64,000 bases of DNA from Nesterenkonia cremea (GTDB taxonomy: Bacteria > Actinomycetota > Actinomycetes > Actinomycetales > Micrococcaceae). Numbering within the stretch: position 1 is the stretch's first letter; every line of letters begins with the position of its first letter. The stretch is from the NCBI RefSeq assembly GCF_014642675.1, contig NZ_BMIS01000004.1, positions 62,001-126,000 on the forward strand, in the 5' to 3' direction. This document shows positions 43,105-51,656 of this stretch, piece by piece. The notes under the pieces were generated by a model. That model had not been told where the DNA came from, did not search any database, and saw nothing but the letters and a program-made list of their open reading frames with translations. Made by a program: the position numbers and the translations under genes.

Positions 43105-44063
43105 GCGGCGCGCAGGACTCAGCCGAGCAGGACCCCGCCGCGCGCCCGCCCCTGCTCTCAGCAGCCCATATCCGTGACCTCGCGGCGGGTCTGAACGTCC
43201 ACCCCACCAAGCAGTGGGGGCAGAACTTTGTGATCGATCCGAACACCATCCGGCGGATCGTCGGGCTGGCAGAGCTGGACGGTTCCGAGCATGTGCTGGA
43301 GGTCGGGCCCGGGCTCGGTTCGCTGACCCTGGGGCTGCTGGACGAGGCCGCCCGGGTCACCGCCGTGGAGATCGACCCCAAGCTGGCCGCCCAGCTGCCG
43401 GAGACCATCGGCACCATGCGCCCGGAGAAGGCGGCGAACCTGACGGTGGTGCGCCAGGACGCGCTGAAGGTCGGACCGGGGGAGCTGACGGGCCGGGTCA
43501 TCGGCGCAGAGTCCTCCTACGGGGACGCCGCGGCCCGGCAGGGCGGGCCGGCGCCGGAGCTCGGCGAGCCGGAGGTGCTGGTCGCCAATCTGCCCTACAA
43601 CGTCGCGGTCCCGGTGGTGCTCCACCTCCTGCAGGTGCTGCCCTCGCTGCGCAAGGGTCTGGTGATGGTCCAGGAGGAGGTCGCCGACCGTCTCTGCGCC
43701 GGGCCCGGGTCCAAGATCTACGGGGTGCCCAGCGTGAAGGCCGCCTGGGACACCGAGATGCGCAAGGCCGGCGTGGTCGGGAAGAAGGTCTTCTGGCCCG
43801 AGCCGCGGATCTCCTCCGGGCTGGTCCGCTTCGACCGCCGCGAGCCGATCAGCTCCGAGGTCACCCGCGAGGAGACCTTCGCCGTCATCGACGCCGCCTT
43901 CGCCCAGCGCCGCAAGACTCTGCGCGCGGCGCTCTCGGGACTCGTCGGCTCCGGAGCTGCCGCTGAGGAGGCACTTCGTGCTGCCGGCGTCGAGCCCTCG
44001 GCCCGTGGCGAGACGCTGGACGCGGCGGCCTATGCACAGATAGCCCTGGCGCTGCGGCGGTAG
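43101..44063 (+). CDS. rsmA: 16S rRNA (adenine-1518/1519-N6)-dimethyltransferase
   Basis: 320 aa. KsgA/RsmA motifs: [35 protein letters not shown] (SAM binding, about 60-76), [12 protein letters not shown] (catalytic NLPY, about 163-174) and RVDRREP-like ([10 protein letters not shown]). Dimethylates two adenosines near the 3' end of 16S rRNA. GTG start in the tatD stop. Its TAG stop is part of the next gene's -10 element. Confidence 0.96.
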   Translation: MSGAQDSAEQDPAARPPLLSAAHIRDLAAGLNVHPTKQWGQNFVIDPNTIRRIVGLAELDGSEHVLEVGPGLGSLTLGLLDEAARVTAVEIDPKLAAQLPETIGTMRPEKAANLTVVRQDALKVGPGELTGRVIGAESSYGDAAARQGGPAPELGEPEVLVANLPYNVAVPVVLHLLQVLPSLRKGLVMVQEEVADRLCAGPGSKIYGVPSVKAAWDTEMRKAGVVGKKVFWPEPRISSGLVRFDRREPISSEVTREETFAVIDAAFAQRRKTLRAALSGLVGSGAAAEEALRAAGVEPSARGETLDAAAYAQIALALRR

Positions 44064-44066
44064 AGT
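44061..44066 (+). promoter_or_regulatory. -10 element for leaderless ispE, overlapping the rsmA stop
   Basis: TAGAGT, 7 nt upstream of the ATG at 44074. Its first three bases are the rsmA stop codon. Confidence 0.45.
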
Positions 44067-44073
44067 TTCCTCC

Positions 44074-45051
44074 ATGCGAGACAGCGAATTCTTCGGCCAC
44101 GTGACCGCCGTTGCTCCGGGCAAGGTGAATATGAGCCTGCGCGTGGGACCTCGCCGCGAGGACGGATATCACGATGTGGCCACGCTGTACTTCGCCGTCT
44201 CCCTGCACGAGGAGGTCACCGCCGCCCCGCGCCGGGACAGCGCCATCACCGTGAGCCTCTCGGAGCGTTCGGCCTTCACCGAGGTTCAGCAGCAGGTCCA
44301 GGGGGAGACCGTCACTGCGGCCATCCCGCTGGATGAGCGCAATCTGGCCCACCAGGCCGCTCAGAAGCTCCGCGAGCGCCTCGGGATCACCTCCGGTGTT
44401 GACCTGACCATCACCAAGAACGTTCCGGTGGCCGGCGGCATGGGTGGGGGATCGGCCGATGCCGCAGCCGCCCTGGTGGCCTGCTCCGCCCTCTGGGGCG
44501 CTGGCCTCTCCAAGGAGCAGCTGGCTGAGGTGGGTGCTGAGCTGGGTGCCGATGTGCCCTTCGCCATCCTGGGCGGCGCCGCCGTCGGGCAGGGAGTGGG
44601 CGACGAGCTCTCCCCGCTGCTGACCCGCGGTGAGCTGCACCTGGTCATCGTCCCGGCCAACACGGGCCTGTCCACCCCGGAGATCTACCAGGAGCTGGAC
44701 GCCATGCGTGAGGAGGCCGGGGTCTCTGCGGAGGAGCCGGAGCTCGACGCCGACCTGGTCCGCGCCGTCTGCACCGCCGACGCTGAGATGGCCGCCACGC
44801 TGATGACCAACGAGCTGCAGGCCCCGGCGGTGCGGAAGATCCCTTCCCTGGACCGGATGATGGATGCGGGTCTGCTGGAGGGCGCTATGCAGGGCATGGT
44901 CTCCGGCTCGGGGCCCACGGTGGTCTTCCTGACCCGCGACGCCGCCGCAGCCGGTCAGCTGGCCACCAGCCTGGAGGAGCGCACCGACGTGTGGGCGATC
45001 CCGGTCACCGGCCCCGCTCCGGGCGCACGGCTGCTCACCTCGCGTAGCTGA
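44074..45051 (+). CDS. ispE: 4-diphosphocytidyl-2-C-methyl-D-erythritol kinase
   Basis: 325 aa. GHMP kinase of the MEP isoprenoid pathway. APGKVNMSLRVGPRREDGYH (residues 10-29) is the substrate motif, PVAGGMGGGSADAAAALV (about 118-135) the ATP loop and VSGSGPTVVFL the third motif. Gene order rsmA-ispE is the usual actinobacterial one. Confidence 0.95.
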   Translation: MRDSEFFGHVTAVAPGKVNMSLRVGPRREDGYHDVATLYFAVSLHEEVTAAPRRDSAITVSLSERSAFTEVQQQVQGETVTAAIPLDERNLAHQAAQKLRERLGITSGVDLTITKNVPVAGGMGGGSADAAAALVACSALWGAGLSKEQLAEVGAELGADVPFAILGGAAVGQGVGDELSPLLTRGELHLVIVPANTGLSTPEIYQELDAMREEAGVSAEEPELDADLVRAVCTADAEMAATLMTNELQAPAVRKIPSLDRMMDAGLLEGAMQGMVSGSGPTVVFLTRDAAAAGQLATSLEERTDVWAIPVTGPAPGARLLTSRS

Positions 45052-45066
45052 GGGCAGGGCCCGCGT

Positions 45067-45831
45067 TCAGCCCGTGGTGGTGCTGATTCCGGTGATCAGC
45101 GCCAGCACGGCCCCGGCGAAGGCCATGCCGATCACCGTGCGCCGGACGATCTCGTGCGGGATCCGCTTCTGCAACACGGTGCCCACCAGCAGTCCGGCGA
45201 CGATCATCACCGCGCAGCTGAGCCACACCCACCAGGGCAGTCCCGGCAGGCCGTCCTCGCTGAAGCCCCATTTGGTGGCCAGCGAGGCACAGGAGACCAC
45301 GATCCAGATCGGCTGCAGGGTCGCGGCGAAGGTCACCACATCCCACCGGGTCAGCACGCTGTAGACCGTCATGGCCGGGCCCCCGACGCCGGCGGTCACA
45401 GCCCCGGCCCCGGTGCCGATCCCGGCCAGCACCCGTGCGGTGCGGCTGTCGGGAACTGCGGTGGCGCGGCTGAGCACCACGGTCAGGGAGAGCCCTACCA
45501 GCACCAGGCTGGCCACGACGATGTAGAGCGGCCCCGGAGGGCTGAGTGCGGCCGCCCAGCCGCAGAACGGGATGGTCACCGTGGCCACCGCACCGATCCA
45601 CAGCGCCCGTCTCCACTGGATGTGCTTCCAGATGAAGCCCAGCATCAGCACCGGGGCCACCAGGGCCAGGAAGTTGGTGAGCATGACCCCGTCGTGGGGT
45701 CCCAGGAAGACCACCAGGAAGGGGGCGAGGACCATCGCGAAGCCCAGCCCGGTGATGCGCTGGACGACGGCGGCGAAGGCCACCAGGACGATGATGGTCA
45801 GGTTGAGGATCAGCTCGGCGGAGATCTCCAC
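45067..45831 (-). CDS. TauE/SafE family sulfite exporter-like membrane protein
   Basis: 254 aa, about eight membrane helices. The family motif appears twice: AVVQRITGLGFAMVLAPFL near residue 20-40 and GAVTAGVGGPAMTVYSVL near 140. The first half ends with GPHDGVMLTNFLALVAPVLM. Probable export of sulfonates or sulfite; substrate not shown. It is 10 bp downstream of the MBL-fold gene and convergent with ispE. Confidence 0.88.
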   Translation of the reverse strand: MEISAELILNLTIIVLVAFAAVVQRITGLGFAMVLAPFLVVFLGPHDGVMLTNFLALVAPVLMLGFIWKHIQWRRALWIGAVATVTIPFCGWAAALSPPGPLYIVVASLVLVGLSLTVVLSRATAVPDSRTARVLAGIGTGAGAVTAGVGGPAMTVYSVLTRWDVVTFAATLQPIWIVVSCASLATKWGFSEDGLPGLPWWVWLSCAVMIVAGLLVGTVLQKRIPHEIVRRTVIGMAFAGAVLALITGISTTTG

Positions 45832-45841
45832 GGCGCGCGGC

Positions 45842-46543
45842 TCAGCTGTCCACGACGGCGAAGTCGCGGGAGGCTCCCTCGCGCAGGGAGACGATCTCGG
45901 TGCCGGTGAGCCGGCCGATCTGGCGGTTCAGGAGCCCCCGACCGCGGTCGGAGAGCAGCTCGTCATGGATCGGGATGCTGTACGGGGGAACACCGGCCTG
46001 GGAGTCCTCTGCCGTGCCGGCTTCCGCGGCGGCATCGCCCAAAGCGCGCAGGAACTCCACCTGCTCCTTCATCGCCGCCCAGGGTCCCATCAGGGGCAGC
46101 GCCAGGACCTCGACGCCGGCCGGTGCGGTGTCCAATGCGTCGCCCGGGTGGAAGAACACGGGCTCGCCTTCGGCGCGGAGCACATAGCCGATGTTGTGGA
46201 CCCGGGGGATGTCCTCGTGGATGACCGCATGGTCTCCGCCGACAGTCTCCACTGAGAGCTCTCCGACGGAGAGGACCTCTCCGGGGGAGACGGTGCGGGC
46301 GCCTGGGAGCTCGGCGGTCTGATCCACGTCATCGGCGGTGACCACGAGGGCCTGCGGATTCTGCTCCAGCAGGGCCGGGACGTGCTCAGGGTCCACATGA
46401 TCGGGATGCTGGTGGGTGATCAGCACAGCGTCGAGTTCAGTGGTCCCGTGCCAGAGCCCGGAGAAGTTCCCGGGATCGATCAGGATCCGCTGACCTGCCG
46501 CCTCGACCAGTACGCATGCATGTCCGAGATGTGTGATCCGCAT
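45842..46543 (-). CDS. MBL-fold (UlaG-like) metal-dependent hydrolase
   Basis: 233 aa. MRITHLGHACVLVEAAGQRI, LIDPG and the metal motif LITHQHPDHVDPEHV (HxHxDH, about 41-55) define the beta-lactamase fold. Later histidines in VGGDHAVIH and FFHPGDAL complete the site. Substrate unknown; family members hydrolyse lactones or phosphoesters. Likely co-transcribed with the TauE/SafE gene. Confidence 0.88.
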   Translation of the reverse strand: MRITHLGHACVLVEAAGQRILIDPGNFSGLWHGTTELDAVLITHQHPDHVDPEHVPALLEQNPQALVVTADDVDQTAELPGARTVSPGEVLSVGELSVETVGGDHAVIHEDIPRVHNIGYVLRAEGEPVFFHPGDALDTAPAGVEVLALPLMGPWAAMKEQVEFLRALGDAAAEAGTAEDSQAGVPPYSIPIHDELLSDRGRGLLNRQIGRLTGTEIVSLREGASRDFAVVDS

Positions 46544-46559
46544 GGGGCCATATTCTCAT

Positions 46560-46602
46560 AGCCGCAGTTTCTCCCAGCCGCAGTTTCCCATAGCCGCTGT
46601 GC
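46560..46602 (-). repeat. 16-bp direct repeat, two and a half copies
   Basis: AGCCGCAGTTTCTCCC at 46560-46575, AGCCGCAGTTTCCCAT at 46576-46591, then AGCCGCTGTGC. It lies between the end of the ABC-F gene and the start of the MBL-fold gene, so it may influence expression of the latter. Confidence 0.6.
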
Positions 46603-46623
46603 GGCCTCTGTGCGCCGGGCGGC

Positions 46624-48570
46624 TCAGCCTTCGACGATCTCGCTGGCCTCCAGCCAGGCCTCCTCCGCCTCGGCCAGTTCGGCCTCGATCCCGTTGAGTT
46701 CGGTCTGCAGGCCGGAGAGCTTCTCCAGGTCCACCGACTCAGAGGCCGCGGCCATCTGGTCGTGGAGCTCAGCTCGGCGGGCCGAGAGCTTCTCCATCTG
46801 CCGCTCCACCCGCTGCATGGTCTTCTGCGCCTGACGCTGCTGGGCCGAGCTGCTGGCGCCCGACTTCGCCGCACTCGCCTTCCCGGCGCCCGAGCTTCCG
46901 GCCTCGGATGCCGCGGCCGCAGCAGCCCCGGCAGCGCCGCTGCCGGGGGAGGGGGCGGCGGCCGGTGCGGCCGGCGTCGCGCTGGCCGAGCTCTCGCCGC
47001 GGTACCGGCGGCCGTCCACCGGCGGTGCGGGCTCCTTGCCCTCGCGGATGCGCAGGTACTGCTCCACGCCGCCGGGCAGCGCACGGATCTTGCCGTCGCC
47101 CAGCAGGGCGATCTGGTGGTCGGTCACGCGCTCCAGCAGGTAGCGGTCGTGGCTGACTACGATCAGCGTGCCGGGCCAGTTGTCCAGCAGGTCCTCCATG
47201 GCGGCCAGGGTGTCGGTGTCCAGATCGTTGGTGGGCTCATCGAGCATGAGCACATTGGGCTCACCGGTCATCAGCGTCAGCAGCTGCAGGCGGCGGCGCT
47301 CACCGCCGGAGAGGTCGCCCACCGGGGTCCACTGGCGGGAGCGGGCGAAGCCCACCGTCTCCAGCAGCTGGCCGGCCGACATCTCCTTGCCGCCCACGTC
47401 GAAGACGGTCTTGTCTTCGGTCATGACTTCGTGGACGCGCATGCCGGCACGCTCACGCAGCTCATCGACCTCCTGGGTCAGGATGGCGGTGCGCACGGTC
47501 TTGCCGCGCTTGAGGCGCCCGCCTTCGGGCTCGGTGCGTCCGTCCAGCAGACGCAGCAGCGAGGACTTTCCGGCACCGTTGACACCCACGACGCCGACGC
47601 GTTCGCCCGGTCCCAGCCGCAGGGTCACTTCGTCGAAGAGGGTCTTGGACTCGCCCTCACCCTCGGCCACCGAGAGGGTGACGTCCTCGAGGTCCAGCAC
47701 GTCCTTGCCCAGCCGGGCGGTGGCCATCTTCTTCAGCTGGACCTCATCGCGATGCTCGGGCACATCGTTGATCAGGGCGGTGGCGGCGTCGATGCGGAAC
47801 TTCGGTTTGGTGGTGCGGGCAGGGGCGCCTCGACGCAGCCAGGCCAGCTCCTTCTTCACCAGCTGCTGGCGCTTCTGCTCCTCCACAGCGGCGGCACGGT
47901 CGCGCTCGGCGCGGGCCAGGGTGTAGGCCGCGTAGCCGCCGTCGAAGGCGTCCACCACGGCGTCGTGGACCTCCCAGGTGAGTGTGCAGACCTCATCGAG
48001 GAACCAACGGTCGTGGGTGACCACCAGGAAGGCGCCCTCGCCGGACTTCCAGCGGCGCTTGAGGTGATCGGCCAGCCAGGCCACGCCTTCGACGTCGAGG
48101 TGGTTGGTGGGCTCATCGAGCATGAGCACGTCGTGATCGCCCATGAGCAGCTTGGCCAGGGCCACGCGGCGGCGCTGACCGCCGGAGAGCTCACCCACCG
48201 GCCTCTCCCAGTCCAGGCCGGTCAGCAGGCCGGAGGCGATGTCACGCATCTTCGGGTCAGAGGCCCACTCGTGTTCGGCCATGTCGCCGACCACGGCGCG
48301 GCGCACCGAATCCTCATGCAGGAGCACATCGGACTGGTCCAGGAAGCCCACGCTGGTTCCGCCGCGCCAGGTGACCTGGCCGGCGTCGGGATCCTCCTTG
48401 CGGGCCAGCAGACGCATCAGCGTGGATTTGCCGTCGCCGTTTCGCCCGACGACCCCGATCCGGTCGCCGGCATCGATGCCCAGGGTGATGTCGTCCAGGA
48501 CGGTGCGGGTGCCGAACGTGATGGTGAGCCCTTCGGCCCCGAGGAGATGGAGTCCTTGCTGAGTTGCCAT
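46624..48570 (-). CDS. ABC-F family ATPase
   Basis: About 648 aa, two ATPase domains and no membrane helices. First Walker A GVVGRNGDGKSTLMRLL (about 38-54), signature ELSGGQRRRVALA and Walker B VLMLDEPTNHLD. Second Walker A GVVGVNGAGKSSLLRLL, signature DLSGGERRRLQLL, Walker B VLMLDEPTNDLD. A C-terminal coiled coil (about 575-648) follows a Gly/Ala/Ser linker, like Uup-type ABC-F. Acts on the ribosome or translation. ATG 48570 chosen; the open frame upstream overlaps the divergent kinase gene. Confidence 0.93.
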   Translation of the reverse strand: MATQQGLHLLGAEGLTITFGTRTVLDDITLGIDAGDRIGVVGRNGDGKSTLMRLLARKEDPDAGQVTWRGGTSVGFLDQSDVLLHEDSVRRAVVGDMAEHEWASDPKMRDIASGLLTGLDWERPVGELSGGQRRRVALAKLLMGDHDVLMLDEPTNHLDVEGVAWLADHLKRRWKSGEGAFLVVTHDRWFLDEVCTLTWEVHDAVVDAFDGGYAAYTLARAERDRAAAVEEQKRQQLVKKELAWLRRGAPARTTKPKFRIDAATALINDVPEHRDEVQLKKMATARLGKDVLDLEDVTLSVAEGEGESKTLFDEVTLRLGPGERVGVVGVNGAGKSSLLRLLDGRTEPEGGRLKRGKTVRTAILTQEVDELRERAGMRVHEVMTEDKTVFDVGGKEMSAGQLLETVGFARSRQWTPVGDLSGGERRRLQLLTLMTGEPNVLMLDEPTNDLDTDTLAAMEDLLDNWPGTLIVVSHDRYLLERVTDHQIALLGDGKIRALPGGVEQYLRIREGKEPAPPVDGRRYRGESSASATPAAPAAAPSPGSGAAGAAAAAASEAGSSGAGKASAAKSGASSSAQQRQAQKTMQRVERQMEKLSARRAELHDQMAAASESVDLEKLSGLQTELNGIEAELAEAEEAWLEASEIVEG

Positions 48571-48579
48571 AGGGGATCC

Positions 48580-48585
48580 AGAGTA
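48580..48585 (-). promoter_or_regulatory. -10 element for the ABC-F gene
   Basis: TACTCT on the minus strand, 9 nt upstream of the ATG at 48570. Confidence 0.35.
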
Positions 48586-48628
48586 CCGGTGAGACTGACA
48601 TGGGACTCGCACCGGAGGCAGATGATCG

Positions 48629-48634
48629 TAGACT
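48629..48634 (+). promoter_or_regulatory. -10 element for leaderless kinase gene
   Basis: TAGACT, 8 nt upstream of the GTG at 48643. Confidence 0.45.
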
Positions 48635-48642
48635 GAGCGACT

Positions 48643-49923
48643 GTGGGCGACATCTTTGCTGGACGGTATGAACTGGTCGACCTCCTCGGCGAGGGCGGGT
48701 CGGGCACCGTCTGGCGCGTCTGGGACCATAAGCGCCAGCGCTACTGTGCGGCGAAGGTCCTGCGCCAGGTGGACGCCACCTCGCTGCTGCGCTTCATCCG
48801 CGAGCAGAGTCTGAGGCTGGAGCACCAGCATGTGCTCGCCCCCACCGGCTGGGCCGGTGAGGATGACAAGGTCCTGTTCACCATGCCGATGATCCGCGGG
48901 GGATCGGTGGCCACGCTGGTGGGCGACTTCGGCCCGCTGCCGCCGCGCCTGGTGGTCCTGCTGCTGGACCAGCTGCTCACCGCGCTGGAGGTACTGCACG
49001 CCGAGGGCATCGTCCACCGTGATGTGAAGCCCGCCAACCTTCTGCTGGACGCCTCCGGGCGCGGGTATCCGAATATGTGGCTGGGTGACTTCGGCATCGC
49101 CGCCGGAGTCGATGAGCCGCGGCTGACCACCGGCCCCTACGCGCTGGGGACCCCGGGCTACCTGGCTCCGGAGTGCATGACCCATGGCTGGGACCCGGAT
49201 CCGAAGGCTGACCTCTACGCGGCGGGTATGTGCGCAGTGGAGATGATCACCGGCATGAAGCCTGAGCGGGGGATCGAGGCCGCCGAGGCGCTGGCCGAGG
49301 CCGACCTGCCCTATGAGCTGCCGCAGACGCTGATCGATGTGGTCCACCGGCTGGCCGCACCGAGTATGACCGCCCGCTTCGACTCCGCAGCCGCCGCCAA
49401 GAGCCGACTGTGGGAGGCCGGGCTGATGCCCCAGGACGTCCTGCCGGAGCAGATCTTGGGTGAGGTGGAGCTCTTCGACCACATTCCGCCGCTTCCCGAA
49501 GGCTGGGAGGAGGCTCCTGAGGTCCAGGAGCCGGAGATGCCCAGCGGCACGATGCCCCAGGTGCCGCTTCCGGGCGCGTCCGCTGAGGAGGTCGCGCCGG
49601 AGACTCCGGGTGCAGTGTCCGCTGAGGCGCAGGCTGAGGCCGCCGGTGAGGTGCCCGGTCCTGAGGCTCCCGCACCTGCGGCTTCTCAGGTTCAGGGTGA
49701 GCCCACGGAGATGATGGGCATCCGCAACGTCCCGACGGCGCCGGTGGATCATCAGGAGCCCACAGGGCCCGCACCCACTGCCCTCTATGACGTCAACCAG
49801 ACGGACCCGGAGCACCCGCTGCCATACCGCAGCGGGGCGGGGAAGACCTTCGCAATCTCGGCAGGGCTGCTCGCGGCAGGCGTGCTGCTGCTGATCCTCA
49901 CCATCTGGTTCGCGACCTACTGA
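48643..49923 (+). CDS. Membrane-anchored serine/threonine protein kinase
   Basis: 426 aa. Hanks-type kinase domain in the first 260 residues: YELVDLLGEGGSGTVWRVWD (Gly loop), CAAKVL (ATP Lys, about 36), IVHRDVKPANLLLD (catalytic Asp, about 127) and WLGDFGIAAGVD (DFG) with TPGYLAPECM (APE). A long Pro/Glu/Ala-rich linker leads to a single C-terminal membrane helix at about 402-424 with almost no extracellular domain, unlike PASTA kinases. Substrates unknown; the nearby XRE regulator and secreted protein may be linked. Confidence 0.92.
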   Translation: MGDIFAGRYELVDLLGEGGSGTVWRVWDHKRQRYCAAKVLRQVDATSLLRFIREQSLRLEHQHVLAPTGWAGEDDKVLFTMPMIRGGSVATLVGDFGPLPPRLVVLLLDQLLTALEVLHAEGIVHRDVKPANLLLDASGRGYPNMWLGDFGIAAGVDEPRLTTGPYALGTPGYLAPECMTHGWDPDPKADLYAAGMCAVEMITGMKPERGIEAAEALAEADLPYELPQTLIDVVHRLAAPSMTARFDSAAAAKSRLWEAGLMPQDVLPEQILGEVELFDHIPPLPEGWEEAPEVQEPEMPSGTMPQVPLPGASAEEVAPETPGAVSAEAQAEAAGEVPGPEAPAPAASQVQGEPTEMMGIRNVPTAPVDHQEPTGPAPTALYDVNQTDPEHPLPYRSGAGKTFAISAGLLAAGVLLLILTIWFATY

Positions 49924-49997
49924 GGTCGGTCTGTTCAGGCCTGCCGGCTGATGACGGCAGCGTGCCCGCTGCTGAGGGGCCGCTCCCGCGGTGCTGA

Positions 49998-50093
49998 TCA
50001 GTCGGCGTCGTCGTGCTCCGCATCCGGAACGGCACTGGCCGAGGTCACTGCTGTGACCCCGGCCAGTGCGATCAGTCCTCGGCGGTTGCTCAC
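49998..50093 (-). CDS. Possible 31-residue signal-peptide-like small protein
   Basis: GTG at 50093, stop at 49998. It reads MSNRRGLIALAGVTAVTSAS then AVPDAEHDDAD: a basic start, a hydrophobic core and an acidic tail, like a secretion signal with almost no mature part. It begins 8 nt after the stop of the upstream secreted-protein gene, with AGAGAAG as a weak ribosome binding site. The coding stretch coincides with a strong RNA hairpin, so it may simply be chance translation of a terminator. Confidence 0.3.
   Translation of the reverse strand: MSNRRGLIALAGVTAVTSASAVPDAEHDDAD
50032..50069 (-). terminator. 17-bp hairpin downstream of the secreted acidic protein gene
   Basis: On the minus strand GCACTGGCCGGGGTCAC, loop AGCA, GTGACCTCGGCCAGTGC. 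The single non-Watson-Crick position is G-U in the minus-strand RNA but A-C in the plus-strand RNA, so the structure belongs to the minus-strand transcript. No T tract. Confidence 0.55.
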
Positions 50094-50101
50094 TCACTTC
50101 T

Positions 50102-51487
50102 CTACGGGTTGTTCCTCTGGTGCTGGCGGATGGCGCGGACCATGAAGAGGGAGCCGGTGGCCATCATGAGCAGCGCGAAGGCGCCCATGCTCATCACCAG
50201 GCCGGTGGATTCGCCCATGCTGCGGACCCGCTCCAGGGCGGTCATCTGGGCCCGCTCCTCCTCTTCGGCGGCCTCAGCGGCTGCGACCTCGTTCTGCGGG
50301 CCGAAGGGCGGCTGAGCGTCGGTGAGCCCGTCGGCATAGGCAGGAGCTGCGGTGTCCGCGTCCTCCCAGTCGTAGGTCTGCAGCGTCAGGAGGTAGTCCA
50401 GCTCGGCTTCCTCATCCTCGCTGCTGCCAGCCCCGTCTGCGGTCACCACCAGGTAGTACTCGCCGGCCAGAGTGGAGGAGGCCCAGGAGTCGTAGCGGTT
50501 GCTCCAGTTCACCGGATCTGAGGCGGTGCGCAGCTCCGTGGTGTCCCCGAAGCTCAGTGACTCATATTCGCCGTCATGCAGGCCGCGCAGCGGATTCATC
50601 ACCGCGAGGGAGACGTTGTCCACGGAGTCCACCGCACCGGTGTCCGGGAAATAGGCCTCGGTCTGCAGGTACTCGCCCCACTGCATCGGGATGCTGTAGA
50701 TCTGCACCTCACCGGGGGAGATGGTGGTGTCATAGGTGCTGCCCGCCTCCAGCGAGGGGACATCGGTGAAGTCATTGCCGGGCTCTGTGGTGATGGAGCC
50801 GGATATGTCGCGGCCCATCTCCGTCCAGTCGAGATCCGAATAGCTGGGCTCCTCAGCCATCTCCTCAGCCTCTTCGTTGGACGGCTCCTCATAGATGAGC
50901 AGCTCGAAGGGCCGGTCGCCCATATCGTCTTCGTCCCAGTCCTCGCCGACTGCCAGGACGAGTTCATCGGCTTCGCCGCAGAGGTCGCCTTCGTCCTCAT
51001 CGAGGTCCTCGGCGGCTTCTCCGGCGGCGACCCCGGTGGAGATATGGCTGGTGCGCAGGCGCTCGCCGGTCTCGGTGACCATGCCCGAGTCGGTGGTGCT
51101 GGCGCAGTCTTCGCCGTCCCAAGTGCCCAGCGTCATGGAGTAGACGTCCATGTCCTCGCTGCCGTCATGGGGAGTGGTCAGGCTGACGTGCAGAGTGGAG
51201 CTCTCCATCTCTCGCGGGATGCGGTAATAGAGGACCTGGTCATGGACGAACTCATCCACGTAGGCGGCGTTGGGGGTGAGCTCAGTGGCATCGCCCAGGT
51301 TGGTGCCGCCGCTGACCGGGGTGCCGCCCAGTGTGAAGCCGGCGTGATCGGTGCCGTCGTCGGCGTGGGCCTCCGGTGCGCTGAAGGCGGCCAGCAGGCC
51401 GATCAGGCCTACGCCGGCCACAGTCCGGCAGGGGAATCGGATCGTCATCTCGCCACGTTCCTCGTCGGGGATCTGCTGCGGACCCAT
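50102..51487 (-). CDS. Secreted, membrane-tethered acidic protein of unknown function
   Basis: 461 aa. A hydrophobic signal segment (VAGVGLIGLLAAFSAPEAHA, residues about 23-42) is followed by an acidic beta-rich extracellular region with repeated Y.I-type segments (VLYYRIPREME, VQIYSIPMQWG, EYYLVVTADG) and a C-terminal membrane helix at about 430-450 with a basic tail (RAIRQHQRNNP). AAGGAG six nt upstream supports ATG 51487, although this puts an acidic stretch before the signal; ATG 51448 has a weaker site but a more typical signal peptide. Not recognised. It lies between a Ser/Thr kinase and an XRE regulator. Confidence 0.7.
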   Translation of the reverse strand: MGPQQIPDEERGEMTIRFPCRTVAGVGLIGLLAAFSAPEAHADDGTDHAGFTLGGTPVSGGTNLGDATELTPNAAYVDEFVHDQVLYYRIPREMESSTLHVSLTTPHDGSEDMDVYSMTLGTWDGEDCASTTDSGMVTETGERLRTSHISTGVAAGEAAEDLDEDEGDLCGEADELVLAVGEDWDEDDMGDRPFELLIYEEPSNEEAEEMAEEPSYSDLDWTEMGRDISGSITTEPGNDFTDVPSLEAGSTYDTTISPGEVQIYSIPMQWGEYLQTEAYFPDTGAVDSVDNVSLAVMNPLRGLHDGEYESLSFGDTTELRTASDPVNWSNRYDSWASSTLAGEYYLVVTADGAGSSEDEEAELDYLLTLQTYDWEDADTAAPAYADGLTDAQPPFGPQNEVAAAEAAEEEERAQMTALERVRSMGESTGLVMSMGAFALLMMATGSLFMVRAIRQHQRNNP

Positions 51488-51586
51488 GCTCTGCTCCTTC
51501 TCAGCCTACTGAACTCTGCCCACGTACGAGGCGGACCATTCGGTTTACGCCAGCAATGTTAGGTAGTTGCCGAAGCAAAGTCAATG

Positions 51587-51626
51587 CGGTGCAAGCAAAA
51601 TTTCTTTTGCCGGTGCACAATAGAGG
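51587..51626 (+). promoter_or_regulatory. Operator-like repeats and -10 of the XRE regulator gene
   Basis: CGGTGCA (51587-51593), palindrome GCAAAA-TTTC-TTTTGC (51595-51610) and CGGTGCA again (51611-51617), followed by TAGAGG (51621-51626). AT-rich, directly upstream of the regulator: probable autoregulatory site. Confidence 0.45.
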
Positions 51627-51656
51627 AACAGCATCGTGACGAGCAGAGGAGTGAGA

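Noticed and set aside
48571..50097. 500-codon N-terminal extension of the ABC-F ATPase
   Set aside because: Runs antisense through the kinase gene; family homology begins at ATG 48570, which also has its own -10.
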